Origin: Maritimibacter harenae
GTDB taxonomy: Bacteria > Pseudomonadota > Alphaproteobacteria > Rhodobacterales > Rhodobacteraceae
NCBI RefSeq assembly: GCF_009882975.1
Contig: NZ_WTUX01000010.1
Coordinates: 58,599-122,598, forward strand
Direction of reading: 5' to 3'
Length of the DNA stretch: 64,000 nt
The position numbers were made by a program, and so were the translations under genes. Below the pieces are notes generated by a model. The model had not been told where the DNA came from and ran no database searches. It saw nothing but the letters and a program-made list of their open reading frames with translations. Positions 25,764 to 34,398 of the stretch are shown in pieces; within the stretch, counting starts at the first letter, position 1, and the number at the start of each line of letters is the position of its first letter.

Positions 25764-26458
25764 TTTTCAACGATTTCCTGAAAGCGCTGGGGCAGCTCGG
25801 CGACCGCCGGTTCCGCAAGGTTCTGCTCATGGGGCTGGGCCTGACCATCGCGCTTCTCGCGGGGATCACGATCGTGCTCGTCGTGCTGATCGGTCTTCTG
25901 TTCCCCGAGACCATGAGCCTGCCGTGGATCGGCGACGTCAACTGGCTCGACTCCGTCGCCAGCTGGGCCATCGTGGGCATCATGCTGGTGCTTTCGCCCT
26001 TCCTGATGGTCCCCGTCGCCGTCGCCTTCCAGGGCATCTTCCTCGACGAGGTGGCCGACGCCGTCGAGGCCAAGCACTACCCGTCGCTTCCGCCCGCCGG
26101 GGATGTGTCCATCCTCGATGGCCTGCGTGACGCGTCCTCGCTCATCGTCGTGACCATCGTGATCAACATCATCGCCCTGATCCTGTCCTTCTTCATCGGC
26201 CCGCTCGCCCCGATCCTGTTCTGGATGGTGAACGGCTACCTGCTCGGCCGGGAATACTTCTCGATGGCCGCGATCCGGCGTGAAGGGCTCGAAGGCTCCA
26301 AGCGTCTGCGTCGCAAGTACGGCACGCAGGCCTGGATCGCGGGCACGCTGATGGCGATCCCGCTGACCATCCCGCTGGTCGGTCTCATCATGCCGGTGAT
26401 CGGCGCGGCCACCTTCACGCACATGTATCACCGCGTCTCCGGTTCGCCGACGCGCTGA
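25760..26458 (+). CDS. EI24/CysZ-like membrane protein
   Basis: A 232-residue membrane protein with about four to five hydrophobic segments and a conserved soluble loop (AFQGIFLDEVADAVEAKHYP, then REYFSMAAIRR), typical of EI24-domain proteins. CysZ homologues transport sulfate, but many members are uncharacterised and no sulfur genes are adjacent here. Translation is coupled to the nitroreductase gene by an ATGA overlap. Confidence 0.82.
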   Translation: MIFNDFLKALGQLGDRRFRKVLLMGLGLTIALLAGITIVLVVLIGLLFPETMSLPWIGDVNWLDSVASWAIVGIMLVLSPFLMVPVAVAFQGIFLDEVADAVEAKHYPSLPPAGDVSILDGLRDASSLIVVTIVINIIALILSFFIGPLAPILFWMVNGYLLGREYFSMAAIRREGLEGSKRLRRKYGTQAWIAGTLMAIPLTIPLVGLIMPVIGAATFTHMYHRVSGSPTR

Positions 26459-26461
26459 GTC

Positions 26462-26926
26462 TCAGGCGAGAACCGCCCAGAGCGCGTGCAGCGCCATGTA
26501 GATCACGATCAGCGACCCGATCGTGTAGAACGTGGCGCGCACCTCGTGCCGCTGTTTCGTGACATAGGCCACGAAATGCGCTGCCCGCGCGGCGACGAAG
26601 CCGAAAAGCAGCACCTGCGCCAGCCACAGGGCGGGCGCGGTCAGTACGAAAAGCGCGCCCGCGACCCAGAACGCCGGGATGTTCTCCAGGTCGTTGCGAT
26701 GCATCCGACGCGAGCGGTCCACGTAATCGTCGATCTCGAGCTGGGCCTTGTCGGGCGCGCGGTTGAGCGGCCCGGGGATCAGGTCCTCGGGGTTCACCAG
26801 CCCCGCGCCGGACTTCATCATCCGGTAGACCGTCATCCAGCCCTGTCCCATCACCTTCAGCGCCATGAGCGCGGCGGCGACCACGTAGGTCGCGAGAAGC
26901 GGGTCCGAGAGGTCGAGCGTCGGCAT
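26462..26926 (-). CDS. MAPEG family membrane protein
   Basis: A 154-residue four-helix membrane protein of the MAPEG class (microsomal glutathione S-transferase-like), with the RxxRxHRNDLEN-type signature (RSRRMHRNDLENIPAF) and RAAHFVAYV. Some members conjugate glutathione to electrophiles or reduce lipid peroxides. The ATG at 26926 follows GAGGAGG; an upstream in-frame ATG would run through the operator region. It is divergent from a TetR regulator, with two identical operators between them. Confidence 0.85.
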   Translation of the reverse strand: MPTLDLSDPLLATYVVAAALMALKVMGQGWMTVYRMMKSGAGLVNPEDLIPGPLNRAPDKAQLEIDDYVDRSRRMHRNDLENIPAFWVAGALFVLTAPALWLAQVLLFGFVAARAAHFVAYVTKQRHEVRATFYTIGSLIVIYMALHALWAVLA

Positions 26927-26962
26927 GTCTGTCCTCCTCGTGGTGCGGCGGTAACCGACTTT

Positions 26963-26979
26963 ACTTACCACTGGTAAGT
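26963..26979. promoter_or_regulatory. TetR-type operator O1
   Basis: ACTTACC-ACT-GGTAAGT, a 7+3+7 inverted repeat between the divergent MAPEG and TetR genes. The core TTACCACTGGTAA is the exact reverse complement of the core of O2. Confidence 0.8.
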
Positions 26980-26985
26980 CTTGTA

Positions 26986-27002
26986 GCTTACCAGTGGTAA
27001 GC
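26986..27002. promoter_or_regulatory. TetR-type operator O2
   Basis: GCTTACC-AGT-GGTAAGC, a second 7+3+7 inverted repeat, centred 23 bp from O1 and ending 22 bp before the TetR start codon. Two copies suggest cooperative binding and autoregulation. Confidence 0.8.
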
Positions 27003-27024
27003 ACGTCAAGACCCGGGAGGCCAA

Positions 27025-27597
27025 GTGGCACGACAGGACACCAGCGCGCAGATTCTCGACATCGCCCGTGACATCCTTTCGCAGGAGGGCGCCGGGACCC
27101 TGTCCTTCGACGCGATCGCGCGGCGGTTGGGGAAGTCGAAGCAGGCGGTGCTTTATTGGTACCCGTCCAAGCACGCCCTTCTGGCCGCGCTCTACCTGCC
27201 GTGGCTCGAGGCCGAGGCCGATACGGCCGTCGCGGCCATTGACGGGGTCGAGGCGACGCCGGACGCGGTCCGGGCCTTCGTGCGGGCAGTCGCTGCGTTC
27301 CACCTGGCCGACCTCGACCGTTTCCGGCTCATGTACCTTGCCCCGCAGACCCAGCGCGGCACGCGAAGCGACGGCGTGGCCGCGCAGGTGCCGCTGGTCA
27401 CCGACCGGCTCTATGGCGCCCTGGCGGAGAGGCTCAAGGGTCCGCGCGCGCGGGCCGAGGCGACGGCGATCCATGCCGCGGTTCTTGGCGTGGTGATGAT
27501 GGTGGCGCTGGGTGAGGCGGTCGAAGACCCGCTCAAGCACGACGCCGAAACGCTGGTCACGGCGCTCGCCGACCGCCTGGCCAGGCAGGCGGCCTAG
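27025..27597 (+). CDS. TetR/AcrR-family transcriptional repressor
   Basis: A 190-residue regulator with an N-terminal HTH (ILDIARDILSQEG ... FDAIARRLGKSKQAVLYWYPSKHALL, residues about 9-51) and a helical ligand-binding domain. The GTG start follows GGGAGG. It is divergent from the MAPEG gene across two identical palindromes, so it most likely represses that gene and itself until an effector binds. The effector is unknown; a glutathione-reactive electrophile or lipid peroxide would fit MAPEG. Confidence 0.9.
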   Translation: MARQDTSAQILDIARDILSQEGAGTLSFDAIARRLGKSKQAVLYWYPSKHALLAALYLPWLEAEADTAVAAIDGVEATPDAVRAFVRAVAAFHLADLDRFRLMYLAPQTQRGTRSDGVAAQVPLVTDRLYGALAERLKGPRARAEATAIHAAVLGVVMMVALGEAVEDPLKHDAETLVTALADRLARQAA

Positions 27598-27875
27598 TTC
27601 GGCACGCGTTCGCCGAGGTAGCCGTTCCAGTCGAGCATATCCACGGTGATCACGCCGGATATGATGATTCCCGCGCAGACGATCCAGATCGGCAGCGCCC
27701 AGAGCGTGGCGATCCACATGGTGCGCCCAAGCTTGAAATCGGACGGGGCGCCTTCGTGCGTGCCCGGCACGACCTCGCCGTCCTCGCCCTGCGTGCGCAA
27801 CTGGATGGGCAGCACGATGAACATGGTCATGAACCAGATCACCACGAACAGCACGGCACCGCCGGTAATGGACAT
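27594..27875 (-). CDS. DUF1467 family membrane protein
   Basis: A 93-residue protein with two hydrophobic segments (about 5-24 and 52-77) and a short polar loop (RTQGEDGEVVPGTHEGAPSDF) characteristic of DUF1467, a family commonly found next to methylmalonyl-CoA epimerase in alphaproteobacteria. The ATG at 27875 overlaps the mce stop (TGATG). Role unknown. Confidence 0.85.
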   Translation of the reverse strand: MSITGGAVLFVVIWFMTMFIVLPIQLRTQGEDGEVVPGTHEGAPSDFKLGRTMWIATLWALPIWIVCAGIIISGVITVDMLDWNGYLGERVPN

Positions 27876-28279
27876 CAGACTTGCTCCAGTTCGATCAGGC
27901 AGCCGTTGAAGTCCTTCGGATGCAGAAACAGCACCGGCTTGCCGTGGGCGCCGATCTTGGGCTCGCCGGAGCCCAGGACGCGCGCGCCCTCTTCCTTCAG
28001 CTTGTCGCGGGCGGCGAGGATGTCGTCCACCTCGTAGCACATGTGGTGGATGCCGCCCGACGGGTTCTTTTCCAGGAACCCATTGATCGGGCTGTCCTCG
28101 CCCAGCGGGTAGAGCAGTTCGATCTTCGTGTTCGGCAGATTGATGAACACCACCGTGACGCCGTGGTCCGGCTCGTCCTGCGGGGCGCCGACATCGGCGC
28201 CGAGCGTGCCCGCATATTGCGCGGCGGCGGCCTCAAGGTCCGGCACGGCGATGGCCACGTGGTTCAGGCGTCCGATCAT
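27875..28279 (-). CDS. mce: Methylmalonyl-CoA epimerase
   Basis: A 134-residue VOC-fold metalloenzyme that interconverts (2R)- and (2S)-methylmalonyl-CoA in propionyl-CoA assimilation and the ethylmalonyl-CoA pathway. Conserved pieces are LNHVAIAVPDLEAA at the N terminus, a GIHHMCYEVDD metal/acid motif in the middle and KDFNGCLIELEQV at the end. The ATG at 28279 gives the family length; a longer frame upstream is not conserved. Coupled with DUF1467. Confidence 0.93.
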   Translation of the reverse strand: MIGRLNHVAIAVPDLEAAAAQYAGTLGADVGAPQDEPDHGVTVVFINLPNTKIELLYPLGEDSPINGFLEKNPSGGIHHMCYEVDDILAARDKLKEEGARVLGSGEPKIGAHGKPVLFLHPKDFNGCLIELEQV

Positions 28280-28415
28280 GTCGCTCTCCCTCTCGACAAC
28301 GCCTCGCTTATGCCGAAGGCCCTGTGGCCATGCAAGGCCGGCGCGAATTCGTCGCAGGCACGTTAACGCGAGATTCATCGAATCCGTGCTTCAATAGTGC
28401 GGAAAGGAGAGGCTC

Positions 28416-29099
28416 ATGTTTCAGGATCTCACCCTCGCACGGGAAAGGCCGACGGCCCGGGAACCCCTGCGCGGGTCCACGGTGCTGGTCGTCGAGGACA
28501 GCCGCTTCGCGTCGGAGGCCGTGCGCCTGCTGTGCGTGCGCTCCGGGGCGCGGGTGCGCCGCGCCGATTGCCTGACCTCGGCCTCCCGCCACCTGCGGGT
28601 CTACCGGCCCAGCGTCGTCATCGTCGACATGGGCCTGCCCGACGGATCCGGGCGCGACCTGATCGCGGAGCTCGCCGGGGCCACGCCGCGCGTGCCGGCC
28701 ATCCTGGGCTTCTCCGGCGATCCATCGGCGGAACCGGGCGCACTCGCGGCGGGCGCGGACGGCTTCCTGACGAAACCCATCGAAAGCCTCGCGGTCTTCC
28801 AGGCGACCGTGCTCGACGCGTTGCCGCCCGGGGACCGGCCGGGTGGGCCTCATGTCGCTCCGCTCGAAGAGGTGCAGCCGGACGCCGCGCGGTTGACCGA
28901 GGATCTGCTCAGCGCCATCGACCTGTTGGACGGGGCGAGCAGCGCGTCGGACTATGACTACCTCGCCCATTTCCTGCATGGCCTCGCGCTCTCGGCCCAT
29001 GATGGTGAACTGACCGCAGCGGTGGAGGCGATCCGGGAGGATCGGATCGACGAGGTCGAGGCGCTTCTCAAACGCAGACTCGGATTGCCGATGTCTTGA
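28416..29099 (+). CDS. Response regulator with receiver domain and short C-terminal helical domain
   Basis: A 227-residue protein. The receiver domain (about 22-135) has the acidic Glu27-Asp28 pair, the phospho-acceptor Asp71 (VIVDMGLPDGSG) and Lys120 (FLTKP). No DNA-binding output domain follows. Residues 157-223 are helical, and LAHFLHGLALSAHDGELTAAVEAI looks faintly like an HPt helix with His185 at the phosphorylated position. It may be a phosphorelay intermediate. No kinase is adjacent. GGAAAGGAGAGG lies upstream of the ATG. Confidence 0.75.
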   Translation: MFQDLTLARERPTAREPLRGSTVLVVEDSRFASEAVRLLCVRSGARVRRADCLTSASRHLRVYRPSVVIVDMGLPDGSGRDLIAELAGATPRVPAILGFSGDPSAEPGALAAGADGFLTKPIESLAVFQATVLDALPPGDRPGGPHVAPLEEVQPDAARLTEDLLSAIDLLDGASSASDYDYLAHFLHGLALSAHDGELTAAVEAIREDRIDEVEALLKRRLGLPMS

Positions 29100-29100
29100 T

Positions 29101-29826
29101 CTATTCCCTACGCTTCAGCATGGGGTCATCGGCGACGCGCACCAGTCGGGTAAGGTCGGACAGCCGTTCCTTCTGGCGGCCAGACGCGTCGAAATTGGCC
29201 GGGGCGAGCCAGACGCGGAACGCTTCGCGCAGCGCCGGCCAGTCGCCGTCGGTGATCGCGAACCACGCCGTATCCCGGTTGCGCCCCTTCACCACCATGT
29301 GCTGGCGAAACACACCTTCATAGCTGAACCCCAACCGCTGCGCCGCCCGGCGCGAGGCGAGATTGCGCGAATCGCATTTCCACTCCACGCGCCGGTAGCC
29401 CGCCGACACCGCCCAATCCATCAGCAGGTGGATCGCCTCGGTCGCCACGCGGCTTTTCTGCAGCGCGGGCGAAAAGACGATAGTCCCGATCTCGATTGTC
29501 CCCATCTCCGGCTTGATCCGCATCAGCGCGCAGAGCCCGAGCGCCCGGCCGTTGGTCCGGTCCCGGACGGCGAAATAGACCCGGTCCTCCGCTTCGACCG
29601 CTGCGCGCATCCAGCGATGAAAGGCGGATTGGGCCGAGAAGGGGCCGATCGACAGGAAATCCCACAGGGCAGGGTGCCCGTCGTAGGCGGCGAAGAGGTC
29701 GCTCGCGTCCCGCCCGGCGTCGAGTGGCGTGAGCGCGGCGTAGTCCCCGGTCAGCGACAGACGGCCGGGCAGGGGCGGCGGCGCCCAGCCCGTCACGGTC
29801 GGTCCCGGCCCGGTGTTGTCGGTCAT
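29101..29826 (-). CDS. GNAT family N-acetyltransferase
   Basis: A 241-residue RimJ/RimL-type acetyltransferase: motif B/A elements FSPALQKSRVATEAIHLLMDWA and the ECDSRN-type strand (VEWKCDSRNLASRRAAQRLGF) that binds acetyl-CoA are clear, then YEGVFRQHMVVKGRNRDT. The family acetylates protein N termini, polyamines or antibiotics; the substrate here is unknown. AAGGGGGA precedes the ATG. Convergent with the response-regulator gene. Confidence 0.88.
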   Translation of the reverse strand: MTDNTGPGPTVTGWAPPPLPGRLSLTGDYAALTPLDAGRDASDLFAAYDGHPALWDFLSIGPFSAQSAFHRWMRAAVEAEDRVYFAVRDRTNGRALGLCALMRIKPEMGTIEIGTIVFSPALQKSRVATEAIHLLMDWAVSAGYRRVEWKCDSRNLASRRAAQRLGFSYEGVFRQHMVVKGRNRDTAWFAITDGDWPALREAFRVWLAPANFDASGRQKERLSDLTRLVRVADDPMLKRRE

Positions 29827-30002
29827 GCGCGTCCCCCTTGCGTCCCGTGCCTACCGGTACGGCGCGCGGCCTGTCGCTGTAAATCCCCGAAACCGTGCCA
29901 TTCCCGGCATCGGCTTTGCGCAATTCCGCCGCATTTGCCCGCCATCTTTCCCCAAGTCGCGAAGAGCGCCGCATGGGGTGGCGCGAAATCGGGAGAGGAA
30001 AC

Positions 30003-30182
30003 ATGCAGAAGATGTTCGAACGCTTCACCACCCAGGACGCCGGCAATGTCGTCGTGGACTGGATGGTTCTGGCGGCCGGCATCGCGCTGATGATCACCTC
30101 CGTCGCGCTCACCCTGACGGGCGAGCCCGGCACCGATGCAGCGGCCGCCCCGGCCCAGGTGGAGGATTACCGCGCGGGCTGA
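30003..30182 (+). CDS. Small Flp-pilin-like membrane protein (59 aa)
   Basis: A 59-residue protein with one hydrophobic helix (about 15-40). FTTQDAGNVVVDWMVLAAGIALM resembles the Flp/TadE-type pilin start (DE-x-G-x-x-x-x-EYxLxxAGI), with Asp19 where Flp pilins have the conserved Glu after the cleavage Gly. GAGAGGAAAC precedes the ATG. No tad genes are near, so it may be an orphan pilin-like or simply a small membrane protein. Confidence 0.6.
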   Translation: MQKMFERFTTQDAGNVVVDWMVLAAGIALMITSVALTLTGEPGTDAAAAPAQVEDYRAG

Positions 30183-30317
30183 GCAAATTCGATTGCGAGG
30201 GACGACGGCGCGGTTCTGGCAGGGACCGCGCCGTTTCCGTTTCGGGGCCGGTCGCGGAACCAGCGCCGCCTCCGGGGCGTTCCGGTGGCAACCGGCAAAG
30301 CGACGAAAGGAGCAGCC

Positions 30318-30794
30318 ATGCCATCGATCTACGACGCGATCATCGCGGACCATGAAAAGCACCGCGATCTTCTCGATCGGATCGCCGCCACCGAGGGCGA
30401 CACCCCCGAGCGCCGACGCGCCTGGAACGCCTTCTACTGCGACATCAAGAGCCACTCGGCCGCCGAGGAAGAGGAATTCTACGCGGTCCTGATGAAGCAG
30501 ACCTGGGGGCAGGACGCCGCCCGCCACTCGGTCGCGGAGCACCACGAGATGGACGAGATCGTGGACGAACTGAACGAGGCCGACATGTCCTCGCCCGGCT
30601 GGCTGCAGCGTTTCAAGACGCTCAAGCACGACTACGAACACCACATGGAAGAGGAAGAGAACGAGGTTTTCACACGCGCCAAGAAGGTCGTCGGCGAAGA
30701 GGACAACGACGCCTACGGCAAGCGGTTTCTCGACCGGAAGGACAAGGAACTCGGGCTGGTCCAGAAGAAGAAGGCGGACCACCTTGAGGATTGA
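30318..30794 (+). CDS. Hemerythrin-domain protein
   Basis: A 158-residue four-helix hemerythrin HHE protein with the di-iron ligands in helices: DHEKHRDLL (His12 onwards), SHSAAEEEEFY, EHHEMDEIVDEL, and HDYEHHMEEEENEVF. The family binds O2 or stores/senses iron, and bacterial HHE proteins are often linked to nitrosative stress. GAAAGGAGC precedes the ATG. A strong terminator follows. Confidence 0.88.
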   Translation: MPSIYDAIIADHEKHRDLLDRIAATEGDTPERRRAWNAFYCDIKSHSAAEEEEFYAVLMKQTWGQDAARHSVAEHHEMDEIVDELNEADMSSPGWLQRFKTLKHDYEHHMEEEENEVFTRAKKVVGEEDNDAYGKRFLDRKDKELGLVQKKKADHLED

Positions 30795-30817
30795 GGTCTA
30801 AAGGTGCACTTCAATCG

Positions 30818-30852
30818 GAAACGCCCGCTCTTTCGAGCGGGCGTTTCTTTTC
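30818..30852 (+). terminator. Strong Rho-independent terminator
   Basis: A perfect 12-bp stem (30818-30829 with 30836-30847), a 6-nt loop and TTTT after it. It closes the hemerythrin gene and lies at the end of the convergent aspS, so it may serve both. Confidence 0.85.
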
Positions 30853-30855
30853 GTG

Positions 30856-32634
30856 TCAGTCGCGCGGCTGGTCGATGACCCTGAGCGACAGCTCGCGCAG
30901 CTGTTCGTTGGAGGGTTCCGACGGCGCGCCCATCATCAGGTCCTCGGCGCGCTGGTTCATCGGGAACATCATCACTTCGCGGATGTTGTCCTCGTCGGCG
31001 AGCAGCATGACGATCCGGTCGATACCGGCCGCGCAGCCACCGTGCGGCGGGGCGCCGTATTGGAAGGCGCGCGCGAGACCGCCGAAGCGCTTCTCGACCT
31101 CTTCGGCGCCGTAGCCCGCCTTCTCGAACACCTTGAACATCACGTCGCGCTTGTGGTTGCGGATCGCGCCCGAGATCAGTTCGTAGCCGTTGCAGGCCAG
31201 GTCGTACTGGTAGCCCAGCACCGACAGCGGGTCGCCCTCGAGATCCTCGAGATTCTGGGGCATCGAGAACGGGTTGTGCGAGAAGTCGATCTCGCCGGTC
31301 TCCTCGTCCGCCTCGTACATCGGGAAATCGACGATCCAGCAGAACGCGAAACGGTCCTTCTCGGTCAGCCCGAGCTCTTCGCCGATCACGTCGCGCGCGC
31401 GTCCCGCCACCCGTTCGAAGCCATCGGGCTTGCCGCCCAGGAAGAACGCCGCGTCACCGACGCCAAGACCCAGCTGCTGGCGGATCGCCTCGGTCCGTTC
31501 CGGGCCGATGTTCTTGGCAAGCGGCCCGGCCGCCTCCAGCCCGTCCGCGCCGTCGCGCCAGAAGATGTAGCCCATCCCCGGCAGGCCCTCTTTCTGGGCG
31601 AAGCTGTTCATCCGGTCGCAGAACTTGCGCGACCCGCCGCCCGGGGCGGGGATGGCGCGGATCTCGGTCCCTTCCTGCTCGAGCAGCTTGGCGAAGATCG
31701 CGAAGCCCGAGCCGCGGAAATGTTCGCTCACGACCTGCATCTTGATCGGGTTGCGCAGGTCCGGCTTGTCGGTGCCGTACCACAGCGCCGCGTCCCGGTA
31801 GGAGATCTGCGGCCAGACATCGTCCACCTTGTGGCCACCCGCGAATTCCTCGAACACGCCCTGCACGACCGGCTGGATCGTATCGAACACGTCCTGCTGC
31901 TCGACGAAGGACATCTCCATGTCGAGCTGGTAGAAATCGGTCGGCGACCGGTCAGCGCGCGGATCTTCGTCCCGGAAACAGGGCGCGATCTGGAAATACT
32001 TGTCGAAACCCGACACCATGATGAGCTGCTTGAAGAGCTGCGGGGCCTGCGGCAGCGCGTAGAACTTGCCGGGATGCAGACGCGAGGGGACGAGGAAGTC
32101 GCGCGCACCCTCGGGCGAGGAGGCCGTGATGATCGGCGTCTGGTATTCGCGGAAGCCCTGGTCCCACATCCGTTTGCGCATACTGGCGATCACGTCCGAA
32201 CGCAGCGTGATGTTGCGCTGCATCTCCTCGCGGCGCAGGTCGAGGTAGCGATAGCGCAGGCGCGTCTCTTCCGGGTACTCCTGGTCGCCGAAGACCATGA
32301 GCGGCAGCTCGTCGGCCGCGCCGAGCACCTCGAGGTCCTCGATGAAGACCTCGATCTCGCCGGTGGGCAGCTTCGGGTTCACGAGGCTCTCGTCCCGCGC
32401 GAGGACCTTGCCATCGATACGAATGCACCATTCGGCGCGCACCTTCTCGACCTCGGCGAAGACGGGGGAATCGGAATCGGCCAGGACCTGGGTCATGCCG
32501 TAGTGGTCGCGCAGGTCGATGAACAGCACGCCGCCGTGATCGCGCACGCGGTGCACCCAGCCCGACAGGCGCACGGTATCGCCCACGTTGGCCTTTCTCA
32601 GATCAACACAGGTATGGCTGCGATAGGCGTGCAT
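30856..32634 (-). CDS. aspS: Aspartyl-tRNA synthetase
   Basis: A 592-residue class II aminoacyl-tRNA synthetase of bacterial type. It has an N-terminal OB-fold anticodon-binding domain (about 1-105), motif 2 ([22 protein letters not shown]) and motif 3 ([14 protein letters not shown]) of the catalytic core, and the inserted GAD domain in the middle (about 295-410). It charges tRNA-Asp; whether it also charges tRNA-Asn cannot be settled without the tRNA-dependent amidotransferase content of the genome. Length is standard. Confidence 0.97.
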   Translation of the reverse strand: MHAYRSHTCVDLRKANVGDTVRLSGWVHRVRDHGGVLFIDLRDHYGMTQVLADSDSPVFAEVEKVRAEWCIRIDGKVLARDESLVNPKLPTGEIEVFIEDLEVLGAADELPLMVFGDQEYPEETRLRYRYLDLRREEMQRNITLRSDVIASMRKRMWDQGFREYQTPIITASSPEGARDFLVPSRLHPGKFYALPQAPQLFKQLIMVSGFDKYFQIAPCFRDEDPRADRSPTDFYQLDMEMSFVEQQDVFDTIQPVVQGVFEEFAGGHKVDDVWPQISYRDAALWYGTDKPDLRNPIKMQVVSEHFRGSGFAIFAKLLEQEGTEIRAIPAPGGGSRKFCDRMNSFAQKEGLPGMGYIFWRDGADGLEAAGPLAKNIGPERTEAIRQQLGLGVGDAAFFLGGKPDGFERVAGRARDVIGEELGLTEKDRFAFCWIVDFPMYEADEETGEIDFSHNPFSMPQNLEDLEGDPLSVLGYQYDLACNGYELISGAIRNHKRDVMFKVFEKAGYGAEEVEKRFGGLARAFQYGAPPHGGCAAGIDRIVMLLADEDNIREVMMFPMNQRAEDLMMGAPSEPSNEQLRELSLRVIDQPRD

Positions 32635-32887
32635 GGTGTGTCCTCGGGGTCGATTTCAGTCCGCGCCGATACACATGCCCGAACGGGTGAAGTCAAGCCC
32701 GCGGGCCGGTTTTGACCGCGTGCGAACCCCTTTGTGCCGATCGAAACCTTTACAGGATGGAAATTTTTGAAAAAAATATCCCCAAGGAGTGCGCGTGTGG
32801 CGAAAACCCGCGCCCGCGCGCCGGGGTGGGACATGACTTTGTTTGTGAATGCCAACCGGATGGGAGCGGTTGGTCGTGGAGCCGAAT

Positions 32888-34132
32888 ATGTGGACTGCTT
32901 TGCTTGACACGATGCTGTCCTGGTTTTTCAAGACCGGGACGCTGAACGTGACTTTTCCGGACGGATCGACCAAGAGCTATGGCGCGGGAAGCCCCGAGGC
33001 CCATGTGCGCATAAAGGACGGGCGGATCATCCGCCGCCTCGTGATGCAACCCGAGCTCGCCCTGGGCGAGGGCTACATGGACGGATCGATCGAGATCGAC
33101 GACCTGCGCGGGTTCTTCAAGGTGGCCCTTCCGTCGGTCGTGAACGCCGAGCGGCCGTGGTTCCAGCGCCCGCTGGACGCGACGAAGCAGACCTTCCGCA
33201 AGCTCGCCCAGTCCAACAACATCCTCAAGGCCCGCAACAACGTCGCGCATCACTATGACCTTTCGGGGGAGCTCTACGACCTCTTCCTCGATGCCGACAA
33301 GCAATACAGCTGCGCCTATTTCGCCCGGGACGACATGACGCTGGACGAGGCGCAGGAGGCCAAGAAACACCACATCGCCCACAAGCTGTGCCTGAAACCG
33401 GGGATGAAGGTGCTCGACATCGGCTGCGGCTGGGGCGGCATGGGCCTCACGCTCGCCCGCGATTATGGGGCGCATGTCGTGGGCGTCACCCTGTCCAAGG
33501 AGCAGCACGCCATCGCGGTCAGGCGCGCCGAGGAGGCGGGGCTGTCGGACAAGTGCGATTTCCGCATCCAGGACTACCGCGACGTGACCGAGACCTTCGA
33601 CCGGATCGTGTCGGTGGGCATGTTCGAACACGTGGGCGTGCCATATTACGACGAGTATTTCGGCAAGGTGAAGGAGCTGCTGTCCGACGACGGGCTCGCG
33701 CTCATCCACACGATCGGGCACGTGGGGCCGCCGAACTATTCGGACCCGTGGATGGTGAAATACATCTTCCCGGGCGGCTATTCCCCTGCGCTCAGCGAAA
33801 TGCAGGCCTCGGTCGACCACCACCGGCTCTACACCCAGGACATCGAGGTATTGCGCACGCATTACTCCAAGACCCTGGGCATGTGGCACGACCGGTTCAT
33901 GGAGAAGGCCGACAAGGCGCGCGAACTCTACGACGAGCAATTCGTGCGCATGTGGCGGTATTACCTTCTGTGCATGGAAGCGGCCTTCATGGTCGGCAAT
34001 TTGCTCGTCTACCAGGTTCAGATCGGCAAGCACTTGGCCGCGGCCCCGGTGACGCGCGACTACCTGTATCCCTACAAGGGCGAAAAGGCCGCGAAATCGA
34101 AGTCGGGCAAGTTCGTGGAGGCAGCCGAGTAG
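32888..34132 (+). CDS. Cyclopropane-fatty-acyl-phospholipid synthase family protein
   Basis: A 414-residue SAM-dependent methyltransferase. The SAM motif VLDIGCGWGGMG, the catalytic-type Cys in QYSCAYF, the EHVG glutamate and HTIG histidine, and the C-terminal RMWRYYLL are conserved with Cfa. Enzymes of this class methylate the double bond of unsaturated acyl chains of membrane phospholipids to cyclopropanes. In Rhodobacter sphaeroides a related protein (UfaM) instead makes methyl-branched furan-fatty-acid precursors, so the product here is open. The ATG at 32888 is preceded by GTGGAG. A close paralogue follows 266 bp later. Confidence 0.87.
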   Translation: MWTALLDTMLSWFFKTGTLNVTFPDGSTKSYGAGSPEAHVRIKDGRIIRRLVMQPELALGEGYMDGSIEIDDLRGFFKVALPSVVNAERPWFQRPLDATKQTFRKLAQSNNILKARNNVAHHYDLSGELYDLFLDADKQYSCAYFARDDMTLDEAQEAKKHHIAHKLCLKPGMKVLDIGCGWGGMGLTLARDYGAHVVGVTLSKEQHAIAVRRAEEAGLSDKCDFRIQDYRDVTETFDRIVSVGMFEHVGVPYYDEYFGKVKELLSDDGLALIHTIGHVGPPNYSDPWMVKYIFPGGYSPALSEMQASVDHHRLYTQDIEVLRTHYSKTLGMWHDRFMEKADKARELYDEQFVRMWRYYLLCMEAAFMVGNLLVYQVQIGKHLAAAPVTRDYLYPYKGEKAAKSKSGKFVEAAE

Positions 34133-34237
34133 GCGGCTTGGGCCTGCGAGGGCTTGATGTCGCGATGCCGCAAATGCTGACCGCGGCGCGGCGGCGCATG
34201 TATCTGATTTCTAACGAAAAAACCTGCATGTCGAAAA

Positions 34238-34265
34238 CCACTTTTCCGGAAAACCGGAAAAGTGG
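34238..34265. repeat. Palindromic repeat copy 1 (CCACTTTTCCGG type)
   Basis: 12-bp arms CCACTTTTCCGG and CCGGAAAAGTGG enclose AAAA. The same arm sequence recurs at 40370-40412 in another intergenic region. It may act as a transcription terminator-like hairpin, but no clear T tract follows. Confidence 0.75.
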
Positions 34266-34398
34266 AATACGGCTGCGCCCCTGAAAGCGGGTCCAACGAC
34301 ACGCCGGCCACGTCCAAAAGGTATTTCACGTATCGACTTGGCCTTCGCGAGCCACACCTCTAGGCTGTGCGCAAACGAACAAAAGAGCGGGACAGGAC

